DNA of 64,000 bases. Source: an uncultured Paracoccaceae bacterium (GTDB taxonomy: Bacteria > Pseudomonadota > Alphaproteobacteria > Rhodobacterales > Rhodobacteraceae). The stretch covers positions 124,001-188,000 of the forward strand of contig CANMPL010000005.1 of the NCBI GenBank assembly GCA_947499715.1, read 5' to 3'. Each line of letters begins with the position of its first letter. Position 1 is the stretch's first letter. Below are positions 1 through 7,692 of the stretch, piece after piece. Made by a program: the position numbers and the translations under genes. The notes under the pieces were generated by a model, which was given only the letters and a program-made list of their open reading frames with translations, did no database searches and was not told the DNA's origin.

Positions 1-1
1 G

Positions 2-109
2 TACCGCCCCCGGGTCCGATCCGCTTATTACGAGCGCGTTTATGTCCATAGTCCCGAAGGACACCTCATAGATAGGCAGGTCGCGGCCTCAGGGCAAGGG
101 GCTGCGTAA
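2..109 (+). CDS. possible C-terminal end of a gene cut by the window edge
   Basis: Frame 2 is open from the window edge to a TAA at 107-109 and would encode about 35 residues ending in SGQGAA. Nothing in this stub is diagnostic of a family. The frame could be open by chance, since it is short and the DNA is GC-rich. It is listed because the other forward frame checked stops earlier (TAG near position 49) and because intergenic-looking DNA begins right after it. Confidence 0.3.
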   Translation, partial: YRPRVRSAYYERVYVHSPEGHLIDRQVAASGQGAA

Positions 110-394
110 CGGGCCCGGGTTAACGCCAGAAATTTTGAGAATTTGGGGATGCAGAATGCATACGGAAACGATGCACAAAGCATGCACATAGCATATGCAT
201 CAGGGTCTTAAGATTGCTTAGGTAATGATACGTGCGGTGAGTTTGAGACATGTGAGGGCCTACGTTTTCAAACGTAATCAACGGCTTGCGTGGTGAAGAT
301 GTGGTGAATCGCCCGCACGGTTAACGGGGTATGACCACGCGCCGCGTGAACGGATTATCAACCTTAACCGGGCATAGCGAAGGCGAAACTGGAT
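110..394. other. intergenic region with ATGCA cluster and inverted repeat
   Basis: No convincing gene is seen. The DNA is less GC-rich than its surroundings. Five copies of ATGCA lie at 149-153, 156-160, 171-175, 182-186 and 195-199; two of them are the full palindrome ATGCAT. A 7-bp inverted repeat TACGTTT/AAACGTA with a 2-nt spacer lies at 261-276. Both elements precede the lysozyme-like gene that starts at 395, so they may be part of its control region. No known regulator is assigned. Confidence 0.45.
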
Positions 395-1126
395 TTGGGG
401 TCCACCTTGCTTTTGCGTTTTCTTGTCATCATCGCGTGGCTTTTGCCGGTGCTCGCACGGGCCGAAACCGGGTCGTTATTTGCAGCGGGCCTGTCGCAGG
501 GATCTGGCGTGCTGATTGATCTGGGCGCGGATCCGGGTGACGCAGGCAGTGGCAGCCTGTTTATCGGCCGCGATGGCACCAGCTTTTTCAGGCCTTTCCC
601 GGTGCGCGTCGCACCCGAGACGGGCCGCGTATATCTGGGGGTGGGTGAGGGTGCAGCCGCGCAAATCCGCAATCTGATCGCAGCGGCAGAGGCGGGGCCC
701 GCGGGCTACAACGCGGTGCAATATGGTGCGCGGGTCAAGCCGCCGCGCTTGCCGACACAGATGACCGTGGCGCAGATCTACCAATGGATTGACGACACGC
801 CGGGCCAGCCGCACGCGATTGGGCGCTATCAGTTTATTCCCGCGACATTGCGGCGGCTGGTGACCAAGGTGGGCGTCAGCCCGCAGGCGATGTTTTCGCC
901 CGATGTGCAGGACAAGCTGGCCAACGCGCTACTGGTGGAGGCTGGGTTCAATGCCATGCAAACGGGCGAGATTTCGCGCCATACCTTCATGGCCAATCTG
1001 GCCAAGATCTGGGCCGGGCTGCCGACGTCCAACGGCAAGTCGCACTACGATGGCTATGCGGGCAACAAGGCGACAATGTCATGGGCGCGATTTGATGCGG
1101 CTATGGTGCAGATCTTTCCGGGGTAA
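395..1126 (+). CDS. secreted lysozyme-like muramidase (GH104-type fold)
   Basis: The 243-residue product begins with a signal peptide (hydrophobic LLLRFLVIIAWLLPVLARA, cleavage predicted after ARA) and should act in the periplasm or outside. The C-terminal half (about 125-243) resembles phage-lambda-type lysozymes: the IGRYQFIPATL segment near residue 150, the DVQDKLANALL helix, and a final Gly/Tyr-rich part. Such enzymes cleave peptidoglycan glycan strands; catalysis here is inferred from similarity. The start is a TTG preceded by a GAAGG about 11 nt upstream, which gives a well-formed signal peptide. No holin, spanin or phage structural gene is nearby, so it is more likely a house-keeping or domesticated muramidase than a phage lysis gene. 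Confidence 0.7.
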   Translation: MGSTLLLRFLVIIAWLLPVLARAETGSLFAAGLSQGSGVLIDLGADPGDAGSGSLFIGRDGTSFFRPFPVRVAPETGRVYLGVGEGAAAQIRNLIAAAEAGPAGYNAVQYGARVKPPRLPTQMTVAQIYQWIDDTPGQPHAIGRYQFIPATLRRLVTKVGVSPQAMFSPDVQDKLANALLVEAGFNAMQTGEISRHTFMANLAKIWAGLPTSNGKSHYDGYAGNKATMSWARFDAAMVQIFPG

Positions 1127-1199
1127 GGTGCGGAGATGTGGCAGGATGTGGGACGAAGCTGCCGTTGCCGAGTATCGGCCAAGATGCCAGAATAATCAC

Positions 1200-1502
1200 A
1201 TGCGAGAGTGTGACGAAATTGACTGGCAAAGTTGGGAGTTGGTTCGAGACGACCAAAATACGCGGCTTGAAGAACAGTTGGGAAAGGAAATTACGGCTGC
1301 GCACCCGCTATACGAAGCTGTTGAAAGACTGAAAATAATTGCGAGGGATACTTCATCAGACGATATCCTCGTAGCTGATCCGACCCAAATTCTCGATAGC
1401 TACGTTGTGCACTTGGTTTGGTCAGATGGCAAAATTGAAGAAGCCAATTTTCCATCGACGTGTTCAATATCTAAGTCACTATTGCCCCGGAAGTACCAGT
1501 AA
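1200..1502 (+). CDS. small protein of unknown function (100 aa)
   Basis: An ATG at 1200 opens a 100-residue frame rich in Glu, Asp and Ile, without signal peptide or membrane segment. It contains an acidic helix-forming first half (about 10-50) and a Trp-containing HLVWSDGKIEE stretch near residue 72. I do not recognise the family. The DNA is visibly more AT-rich than the neighbouring genes (runs such as gaaaataattgcg), which suggests a recently acquired cargo gene or a poorly expressed remnant. The same frame stays open upstream to 903, but that part is the shadow of the muramidase gene. The start lacks a strong Shine-Dalgarno sequence. Confidence 0.45.
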   Translation: MRECDEIDWQSWELVRDDQNTRLEEQLGKEITAAHPLYEAVERLKIIARDTSSDDILVADPTQILDSYVVHLVWSDGKIEEANFPSTCSISKSLLPRKYQ

Positions 1503-1538
1503 CGAGGATGTAGGTATGGGCTCAAAGCAGGCATTGGC

Positions 1539-2855
1539 CTATTTTTCCGGCACCAATCCTCGCGGGCTAAAGCGCAGCACGAGCAGCAGGATCAGCCCCA
1601 TCGTCAAAAGCCGCATATGTGCAGCACTGTCGATCAAGAGCGCCTTGAGCGCGGAGCCTTCGGCCATACCGAATGTCAGGCCGCCCATCAGGATCAGGCC
1701 AAGCTCTTCCACCATGACCCAAAGCCACCAGATCAGGAATCCGCCCAAGACGGCCCCAAAGTTATTGCCGGATCCGCCAACGATCACCATGACCCAGATC
1801 AGGAAGGTGAAGCGCAGGGGCTGGTAACTGGTGGGGGTCAGCTGGCTATCAAGCGTCGTGATCATTGCGCCTGCGATGCCGCAAATGGCGGAACCGAGGA
1901 TGAAGATCTGCAAGTGCCGGGCGGTAACGTCTTTGCCCATCGCCTCTGCCGCGACTTCGTTATCGCGGATCGCGCGCATCATCCGGCCCCACGGTGAATT
2001 CAGCGCTTTCTGGGCCATCCAGAGGATGATCACGAGGAAAATTGTGAACAAGCCCGCATAGAGCAGTTTGGCATAAAGCGTTGAGGCCAGCACCGGGTCG
2101 AGGCCAAAATTGGCAGCACTTTCGACAAAAGACGGGTCCTTTTGCAGGTCGGTCTCATAAGGCACAGGGCGGGGCAGTCCAACCACGTTTTTGACGCCGC
2201 GCGACAGCCAGTCTTCGTTCTTGAGCACGGCGAGGATGATCTCTGCAATGCCCAAGGTCGCGATGGCGAGGTAGTCAGAGCGCAGGCCAAGTGCGGTCTT
2301 GCCAATCAGCCAGGCGGCCCCGGCGGCCAGCAGGCCGCCCACGGGCCAGCCGATGATCGAGAACCAGTTGGCGCCAACGAAATTCAGCCCACCAAGGTAG
2401 CCCGTGGCGGCGGGATTGATCGCCTCGACCGCTTGAACGCCCGCGTCAAAAATGCTGCGGAAGACAAAGAAACCGACGATCAGGATGGCAAGCGTTGCCA
2501 AGGTTTTTGCCCGGCCTTTCAGGCGCTTTTGCGCCATGACCGCGCCAACCACGGTGGCGGCCCCAATGAGCAATGCGAAGATGATTTGCAAGCCGCCTGC
2601 ACTCCAGGCCTCTTTCACCGGGGGCATGGAGATCAGCACAGAGGCCAACCCGCCAAGGGCGACAAAGCCCATGATCCCGACGTTAAAAAGCCCCGCAAAG
2701 CCCCATTGCAGGTTCACCCCCAGCGCCATGATCGCAGAGATCAGCCCGTAGTTCACGATCGTCAGGGCGACGTTGGGACCCTTCCAAAAGCCGGTAAAAA
2801 TGATCAGGCCCGCGACAAGGACAAAAAGAAGCGGGGCGCGCATGGAATGGGTCAT
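1539..2855 (-). CDS. livM: branched-chain amino acid ABC transporter permease LivM
   Basis: The 438-residue integral membrane protein has about ten hydrophobic segments and the LivM-type core (ALGLRSDYLAIATLGIAEI near the middle, then GRMMRAIRDNEVAAEAMG, the EAA-like loop that contacts the ATPases). It forms the channel together with LivH for high-affinity uptake of Leu/Ile/Val or related amino acids from the periplasm. It is somewhat longer than E. coli LivM because of a Lys/Arg-rich loop and an extra segment in the first third. The start overlaps the livH stop by 4 bp, and it is the last gene of the seven-gene minus-strand operon that starts with livJ. Confidence 0.93.
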   Translation of the reverse strand: MTHSMRAPLLFVLVAGLIIFTGFWKGPNVALTIVNYGLISAIMALGVNLQWGFAGLFNVGIMGFVALGGLASVLISMPPVKEAWSAGGLQIIFALLIGAATVVGAVMAQKRLKGRAKTLATLAILIVGFFVFRSIFDAGVQAVEAINPAATGYLGGLNFVGANWFSIIGWPVGGLLAAGAAWLIGKTALGLRSDYLAIATLGIAEIILAVLKNEDWLSRGVKNVVGLPRPVPYETDLQKDPSFVESAANFGLDPVLASTLYAKLLYAGLFTIFLVIILWMAQKALNSPWGRMMRAIRDNEVAAEAMGKDVTARHLQIFILGSAICGIAGAMITTLDSQLTPTSYQPLRFTFLIWVMVIVGGSGNNFGAVLGGFLIWWLWVMVEELGLILMGGLTFGMAEGSALKALLIDSAAHMRLLTMGLILLLVLRFSPRGLVPEK

Positions 2856-3910
2856 ACGGATTGTCCTTTGAAAAGGCCGGTCGGTTTGAACAGCAGCACG
2901 ATGATCAGGATCACAAATGAGATCGCGAATTTGTAGTCGGTTGAGATCAGCTGCACGAGGCTATCAGGGGCGAGGCTTTCGGGCAGGAGGTAGCCGAGCA
3001 CTTTCTTCAGCGGATAGGTGATCGCGACCTCGGCAAAGGCCACAACGAAGCCACCCGCAATGGCCCCCAGCGGGCTGCCCAGACCGCCGACGATGGCGGC
3101 GGCAAAGATCGGCAGGAGAAGCTGAAAGAAGGTGAAGGCCTTGAACGACTTGTCCAACCCATAAAGCACGCCCGCCGTCGTGGTCAGGGCGGCAACGATC
3201 AGCCAGGTGACCATGACAACGCGTTCGGGGTTGATGCCTGACAGCAGGGCGAGGTCTTCGTTATCGGAAAAGGCGCGCATGGATTTACCGGTGCGGGTCT
3301 TGTTGAGGAACCAAAACAGCAGCGCCACCACGATGATCGCGGTGATCAGGGTGATGCCTTGGGTCGATTTGATCGCAAGGCCCTCGTCGAGCCCGGTCAT
3401 TTCCTTGAAGTTCCGCGCGGTGATGATGAAGCGTTCGCCGTCAAAGAAATTGACGTCATCGGTGCCGCGGGTGTCCCGTTCGCGTTCGGGTGCAAAGGCA
3501 TAGGCGCCCAGCGACAGGAAGACGCGGGTCAGCCCGTTCATGATGAACATCACCCCCAGCGAGACGATGACAAGGATCACCGGTTTTGCCTTTTGTTGCC
3601 GGTAAAACCGATAGACCACGCGGTCGGTGCCCAGCAGGAAAAGTGCGGTCAGTCCGATGCCAAAGGGCAGGGCGAGCAGGGCGGTGGGCAGGGGGCCAAA
3701 GCTCAGCCCCCAGCCTTGGAATATCCATGTGAACAGGATCGTGGCGACCGTGCCAAAGGCCATGGTGTCGCCATGTGCAAAGTTGGAAAACCGCAGGATG
3801 CCATAGATCAGCGTGACCCCCAGCGCGCCGATGGCAAGCTGTGCGCCGTAGGCCAGGCCCGGCACGATCACAAAGTTGGTCAGCACCACAAGTGCGTTGA
3901 GAAAATCCAT
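2852..3910 (-). CDS. livH: branched-chain amino acid ABC transporter permease LivH
   Basis: This 352-residue membrane protein has the LivH signature (ALGVTLIYGILRFSNFAHGD near residue 30, and the GKSMRAFSDNEDLALLSGI loop that docks on the ATPase). It pairs with LivM as the transmembrane part of the importer. It is about 50 residues longer than E. coli LivH; the excess is a polar, probably periplasmic loop around residues 135-185. The gene starts directly after the stop of the upstream small secreted protein with no spacing, which fits translational coupling. Confidence 0.93.
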   Translation of the reverse strand: MDFLNALVVLTNFVIVPGLAYGAQLAIGALGVTLIYGILRFSNFAHGDTMAFGTVATILFTWIFQGWGLSFGPLPTALLALPFGIGLTALFLLGTDRVVYRFYRQQKAKPVILVIVSLGVMFIMNGLTRVFLSLGAYAFAPERERDTRGTDDVNFFDGERFIITARNFKEMTGLDEGLAIKSTQGITLITAIIVVALLFWFLNKTRTGKSMRAFSDNEDLALLSGINPERVVMVTWLIVAALTTTAGVLYGLDKSFKAFTFFQLLLPIFAAAIVGGLGSPLGAIAGGFVVAFAEVAITYPLKKVLGYLLPESLAPDSLVQLISTDYKFAISFVILIIVLLFKPTGLFKGQSV

Positions 3911-4267
3911 TTAACGGTCCTCACAAGTGCCGGTGAGCGTCTCACCAGAGCGGGTATTGGCGTAGGTCGCGGTGCCGTCGGCGGCGACAGAGAACATCAC
4001 AGATGTGCCGCCCAGACCGTCGGCATGAAAGCCACGGACGGGGCCGATCAGAAAGGGTTCAGCGGGGAAGTGCATGTCGCCAAAGCTGACTTGCGTGACC
4101 TTGCGGCGCGGCGGGTCGCCTGCGTCCTGCGGGGCCACAAACTGATTGCGGTCGATGGCGAAGGTCAAGCTTTCGCCGTTGTTCATCATGCAGGCGATGT
4201 CGTCGGCATGGGCGGTTGTCGCCAGACAGGTAAGCGCCGCGCGGATCATCCGAAGAAATCCACGCAA
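3911..4267 (-). CDS. small secreted protein of the liv operon (118 aa, copy 2)
   Basis: The protein starts with a short hydrophobic signal sequence ending near ATTAHADD and is likely periplasmic; M7 (MIRAALTC) is an alternative start. The mature part is about 95 residues with one Cys near its start (DIACMMNNGE) and one at its end (LTGTCEDR), which could form a disulfide. The arrangement matches the neighbouring copy 1 (Cys followed by a D/N-G turn, terminal GTC), so the two look like diverged paralogues. Function is unknown; the position between livF and livH argues for a role linked to amino acid uptake. It overlaps the upstream gene by 22 bp. Confidence 0.7.
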   Translation of the reverse strand: MRGFLRMIRAALTCLATTAHADDIACMMNNGESLTFAIDRNQFVAPQDAGDPPRRKVTQVSFGDMHFPAEPFLIGPVRGFHADGLGGTSVMFSVAADGTATYANTRSGETLTGTCEDR

Positions 4268-4677
4268 GTGCCAGCGGTCGTCTTGGATGTCAGGTGGCCC
4301 GCGTCATCGAAAATGGTGCGCGACAGCATCGCGGTGCCGATATCTGCGGGGACGCCCCCGGCACGGAACCAACCCAGGAAAACGTCAATGCGTTCAGGCT
4401 CTGCATTGGGCAGCAGAAAGGTCAGGATCGGATCATCGGCAAGGCGGGGTACCTCAGTGATCATTGGGGCCGCGAAAGTGCCCTCGCGCCACTCAAACGC
4501 CGCACCGTTTTCGGCCAGCACAACCACGCGGCCATCATCAAAGGTGCAGCGCATAAAGGGGTCATTGCGCCCCTCGGCCATTGCCCCAGAGGCCAGACAT
4601 GCAAGCACGACCCCTACTTTCTTTGGTTCAAAAATATCCCCCGCGGAGCGTCCGACATATGATGCAAGCGCCATCAT
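4246..4677 (-). CDS. small secreted protein of the liv operon (143 aa, copy 1)
   Basis: The ATG overlaps the livF stop codon (ATGA arrangement), which supports this start and translational coupling. Residues 20-35 (KVGVVLACLASGAMAEG) look like the core and cleavage region of a signal peptide with an unusually long polar N-terminus. The mature domain of about 108 residues has a Cys early (MRCTFDDGRVV) and a Cys near the end (TAGTCVDFFG), as in the following gene. I do not recognise a named family. It is inferred to be a periplasmic accessory protein of the Liv transporter; nothing in the sequence shows a catalytic site. Confidence 0.7.
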   Translation of the reverse strand: MMALASYVGRSAGDIFEPKKVGVVLACLASGAMAEGRNDPFMRCTFDDGRVVVLAENGAAFEWREGTFAAPMITEVPRLADDPILTFLLPNAEPERIDVFLGWFRAGGVPADIGTAMLSRTIFDDAGHLTSKTTAGTCVDFFG

Positions 4678-5498
4678 CCGCCAAGGAAACTCCGCCGGAC
4701 TTCCTCATCGGCAAGCAGTTCCTTCCCGGTGCCGGTATGGGCGTTGCGGCCCTGCACAAGCACATAGCCTTTGTCTGCGATTTCAAGCGCTTGGCGGGCG
4801 TTTTGTTCGACCATCAGGATCGGGATGCCTGTGCGCGCGACCTCGATAATCCGGTCAAACAACTCGTCCATCACGATGGGCGAAACACCGGCGGTGGGTT
4901 CATCCAGCATCAGGACTTTGGGTTGCGTCATCAGCGCGCGGCCCACAGCGACTTGCTGGCGTTGGCCGCCGGACAATTCGCCCGCAGCCTGATAGCGTTT
5001 TTCCTTGAGGATCGGGAACAGGTCGTAGATCTGCGCCATGGTATCGCGGAAATCATCGCGGCGGATAAAGGCACCCATCTCCAGGTTTTCTTCCACGGTC
5101 ATGGAGGTGAAGATGTTCGATGTCTGCGGCACAAAGCCCATGCCTTTGACGACGCGGTCCTGAGGGGACAGGGCGGTGATATCCTCGCCATCCAACACCA
5201 CGCGGCCAGTGTGAATGTTGAGCATACCAAAGACCGCCTTCATGCCCGTCGATTTGCCCGCGCCATTGGGGCCGACGATCACCGCGATCTCGCCGGGGTT
5301 CACGGCGATGGTGCAGTCGTGCAGGATATCGGGGCCCTTGCCGTAGCCACCGGTCATATTCTCGCCGATCAGAAAGGGCGTATCGGCAGCGGGTTTCGCG
5401 GCGCCGGATTTGCGGATCGGATCAGCGGTGCTGGTGCTGTCCTTGCCAAGGCTCACATCCTTGTTGCCGCGCCCGTCTTGATAGGGGTTATCGCTCAT
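4674..5498 (-). CDS. livF: branched-chain amino acid ABC transporter ATPase LivF
   Basis: The 274-residue ATPase has Walker A GPNGAGKST, the ABC signature LSGGQRQQVAVGRAL and Walker B VLMLDEPTAGVSP, all typical of LivF. It powers uptake together with LivG on the cytoplasmic side. The first about 40 residues (polar, Asp/Ser/Lys-rich) are an extension not found in E. coli LivF. The start overlaps the livG stop by 4 bp. Confidence 0.95.
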   Translation of the reverse strand: MSDNPYQDGRGNKDVSLGKDSTSTADPIRKSGAAKPAADTPFLIGENMTGGYGKGPDILHDCTIAVNPGEIAVIVGPNGAGKSTGMKAVFGMLNIHTGRVVLDGEDITALSPQDRVVKGMGFVPQTSNIFTSMTVEENLEMGAFIRRDDFRDTMAQIYDLFPILKEKRYQAAGELSGGQRQQVAVGRALMTQPKVLMLDEPTAGVSPIVMDELFDRIIEVARTGIPILMVEQNARQALEIADKGYVLVQGRNAHTGTGKELLADEEVRRSFLGG

Positions 5499-6280
5499 AC
5501 CGTTGCTACCTGATCTTTGTTTTTGAGGCCGGTGCCCAGATAGGCTTCGATCACTTGTTCGTTGGCCTTGATCTCGGCCAGTGTGCCTTGGGCGAGGACT
5601 TTGCCTTCGGCCATGCAGATCACGGGGTCGCAGAGGCGGCCGATGAAATCCATGTCGTGTTCGATCACAACAAAAGTATAGCCGCGTTCCTTGTTCAGGC
5701 GGATGATGGCGTCGCCAATGGTGTTCAGCAGGGTGCGGTTCACGCCGGCGCCGACCTCGTCCAGAAACACGATGCGGGCGTCGACCATCATGGTGCGGCC
5801 CAGTTCCAGCAGCTTTTTCTGCCCGCCGGAGATTTGGCCTGCCTTGTGGTCGGCGAGGTGTTCAACGGTGAGAAATTCAAGCACTTCGTCGGCTTTGGCG
5901 CGCAGGGCGCGTTCCTCGCCCGCGATGCGTTTGCGGCCAAACCATGTGTTCCACAGCGTCTCACCCGATTGGGCGCCGGGCACCATCATCAGGTTCTCGC
6001 GGCAGGACATGGATGAAAATTCATGCGCGATCTGGAAGGTGCGCAGCAGGCCTTTGTGAAACAATTCATGTGGTGGCAGGCCGGTGATGTCTTCACCCGC
6101 CATCGTGACACGGCCCGAGGTTGGTTGAAGAACGCCCGCGATCACATTGAAAAGCGTGGTTTTTCCAGCACCATTTGGGCCGATTAGCCCGGTGATAGAA
6201 CCTTCTTGGATCGACAGGGATGCCCCGTCCACGGCGTGAAAGCCACCAAAGGTTTTCACCAGATTTTCAACAACGATCAT
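5495..6280 (-). CDS. livG: branched-chain amino acid ABC transporter ATPase LivG
   Basis: This 261-residue protein begins MIVVENLVKTFGGFHAVDG and carries Walker A GPNGAGKTT, signature ISGGQKKLLELGR and Walker B IVFLDEVGAGVN, with the LivG-type C-terminal region ending in the EAYLG motif (VIEAYLGTGL). It forms the ATPase pair with LivF. The gene follows livJ after an 86-bp gap that contains a strong hairpin, so its expression is probably lower than that of the binding protein. Confidence 0.95.
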   Translation of the reverse strand: MIVVENLVKTFGGFHAVDGASLSIQEGSITGLIGPNGAGKTTLFNVIAGVLQPTSGRVTMAGEDITGLPPHELFHKGLLRTFQIAHEFSSMSCRENLMMVPGAQSGETLWNTWFGRKRIAGEERALRAKADEVLEFLTVEHLADHKAGQISGGQKKLLELGRTMMVDARIVFLDEVGAGVNRTLLNTIGDAIIRLNKERGYTFVVIEHDMDFIGRLCDPVICMAEGKVLAQGTLAEIKANEQVIEAYLGTGLKNKDQVATV

Positions 6281-6321
6281 GTCGCCCCCGATTACATGAA
6301 CTACGCCGCATAAGGTATAGA

Positions 6322-6348
6322 AACGGCGCGAGAAATTCCCGCGCCGTT
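6322..6348 (-). terminator. hairpin between livJ and livG (attenuating or processing stem-loop)
   Basis: A perfect 9-bp stem (AACGGCGCG paired with CGCGCCGTT) closes a 9-nt loop 18 bases after the livJ stop. On the minus strand it is followed by TTT-CTAT, a weak U tract. Such hairpins after binding-protein genes commonly stabilise the first mRNA segment or partially terminate, which gives excess binding protein. Which of the two happens here is inference. Confidence 0.7.
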
Positions 6349-6366
6349 CCTGTATTCACGCTCTGA

Positions 6367-7557
6367 TTAGCGGAACTTGACGGTGTCGATTGTGCCGTCG
6401 CCGATTTCGATCTCGCGGTAGTTACCAGCGGATTCACCGGGTCCGATCAGTTCCACGGCTGTGGCACCAACGTAGTCGATGTCTTCGCCAGCTTTCAGCA
6501 GCTCAATCGCTTTTGCCAGCTCACCGGGGAAGATTTCGGTGCCCGGTGCGTTGGCGACATCCATGACCTTGTCTTTAAAGTCTGCGGACTGGTTGGACCC
6601 AGCCGCTTCCATTGCCAGCATGATCAGCGCGGCGGCGTCATAGCTTTCAGGGGCAAATGCGCCTGTGCCGTCAAAGTCGGTTGCCAGCTCAAGGAACATC
6701 TCAGCGCCAGCGCTGTCTGTGCCGGGGAACTGACCGAACGAACCTGTCAGGGCAGAGCCGATGTCGTCGACCAGCTGCTGACCGACCATGCCATCGGGCA
6801 GGACGAAGGTGTCAAACGCACCGGTGTCGAGCGAGGACTGGATGATGCCCTTGCCGCCCTGGTCGGTGTAACCGGCCACGACGAGGACTTCACCGCCAGC
6901 GGCGTCGAGTTCAGCAACTTCCGACGCATAGTCAGCTTTGCCGTCTTCATGCGCGGTGGAGATGGTGACGGAGCCGCCAGCAGCCTCGAACGCGGCTTGG
7001 AAGCTGTCGGCCAGACCCTTGCCGTAGTCGTTGTTGGTGTAGGTCAGCGCGACCTCTTTGATGCCACGGTCCATGATGACTTCGGTCATGACAACGCCCT
7101 GACGTGCGTCAGAGGGGGCGGTGCGGAAGAACAACCCATCGTCTTCGGCTGTCGACAGGCCGGGTGATGTGGCGGAGGGCGAGATCATCACAACGCCATT
7201 GGGGCGTGCGACGTTTTGCAGGATCGCGCCCGTGACACCAGAGCAGTCAGCGCCCATGATCGCGTGCACACCGTCAGAAGTGACAAGGCGTTCGGCAGCG
7301 GTTTGCGCCGCACCGGCGTCGATACAGGTCGAATCGGCGCGGATACCTGTGACCGAGGCGCCATCCAGCAATGTGCCAGCCGCGTTCACTTCGGCGATGG
7401 CGAGTTCAGCGCCGGCACCCATGGCAGGTGTGATCGATTCAAGTGGGCCGGTGAAACCGAGGATAATCCCGATCTTCACGTCGCCCGTATGACCATCGGC
7501 GAATGCGCCTGTGGTCATCAATGCTGTGGCCGCAGTGGCCATCATCAGTTTTTTCAT
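6367..7557 (-). CDS. livJ: branched-chain amino acid ABC transporter substrate-binding protein
   Basis: The 396-residue protein has a signal peptide (MKKLMMATAATALMTTGAFA, cleavage before DGHTG) and a type I periplasmic-binding fold: DVKIGIILGFTGPLESI at the mature N-terminus and VHAIMGADCSGVTGAIL in lobe 1. It captures branched-chain or related amino acids in the periplasm and delivers them to LivHM. It is the first gene of the operon, with a good ribosome site (GGGAGAAAGC) before the ATG. Exact ligand cannot be told from sequence; amide- or urea-type ligands are possible for this superfamily. Confidence 0.9.
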   Translation of the reverse strand: MKKLMMATAATALMTTGAFADGHTGDVKIGIILGFTGPLESITPAMGAGAELAIAEVNAAGTLLDGASVTGIRADSTCIDAGAAQTAAERLVTSDGVHAIMGADCSGVTGAILQNVARPNGVVMISPSATSPGLSTAEDDGLFFRTAPSDARQGVVMTEVIMDRGIKEVALTYTNNDYGKGLADSFQAAFEAAGGSVTISTAHEDGKADYASEVAELDAAGGEVLVVAGYTDQGGKGIIQSSLDTGAFDTFVLPDGMVGQQLVDDIGSALTGSFGQFPGTDSAGAEMFLELATDFDGTGAFAPESYDAAALIMLAMEAAGSNQSADFKDKVMDVANAPGTEIFPGELAKAIELLKAGEDIDYVGATAVELIGPGESAGNYREIEIGDGTIDTVKFR

Positions 7558-7692
7558 TTGCTTTCTCCCTAATGGATATTTTTATCCTGCGGCGAAGACT
7601 AGCAGCCAAAACAGGGAAGGGAAGCATCTTCAAAAGGCATTTGGCCCGAAAAAGTGTGATTTCAGGGAAGTTTATGAAGGAATTCCGTAACG

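Noticed and set aside
208-221. A further CtrA site (TTAAGATTGCTTAG).
   Set aside because: The half-sites are 6 bp apart rather than 7 and the second is TTAG, so it does not fit the consensus.
395-1502. A prophage or gene transfer agent remnant, suggested by the lysozyme-like gene.
   Set aside because: No capsid, portal, terminase, tail or integrase gene is near, and the muramidase has an ordinary signal peptide.
3359-4849. A 496-codon open frame on the plus strand across livH, the two secreted-protein genes and livF.
   Set aside because: It is His/Gln/Gly-rich without any domain and antisense to livH and livF, whose identity is clear.
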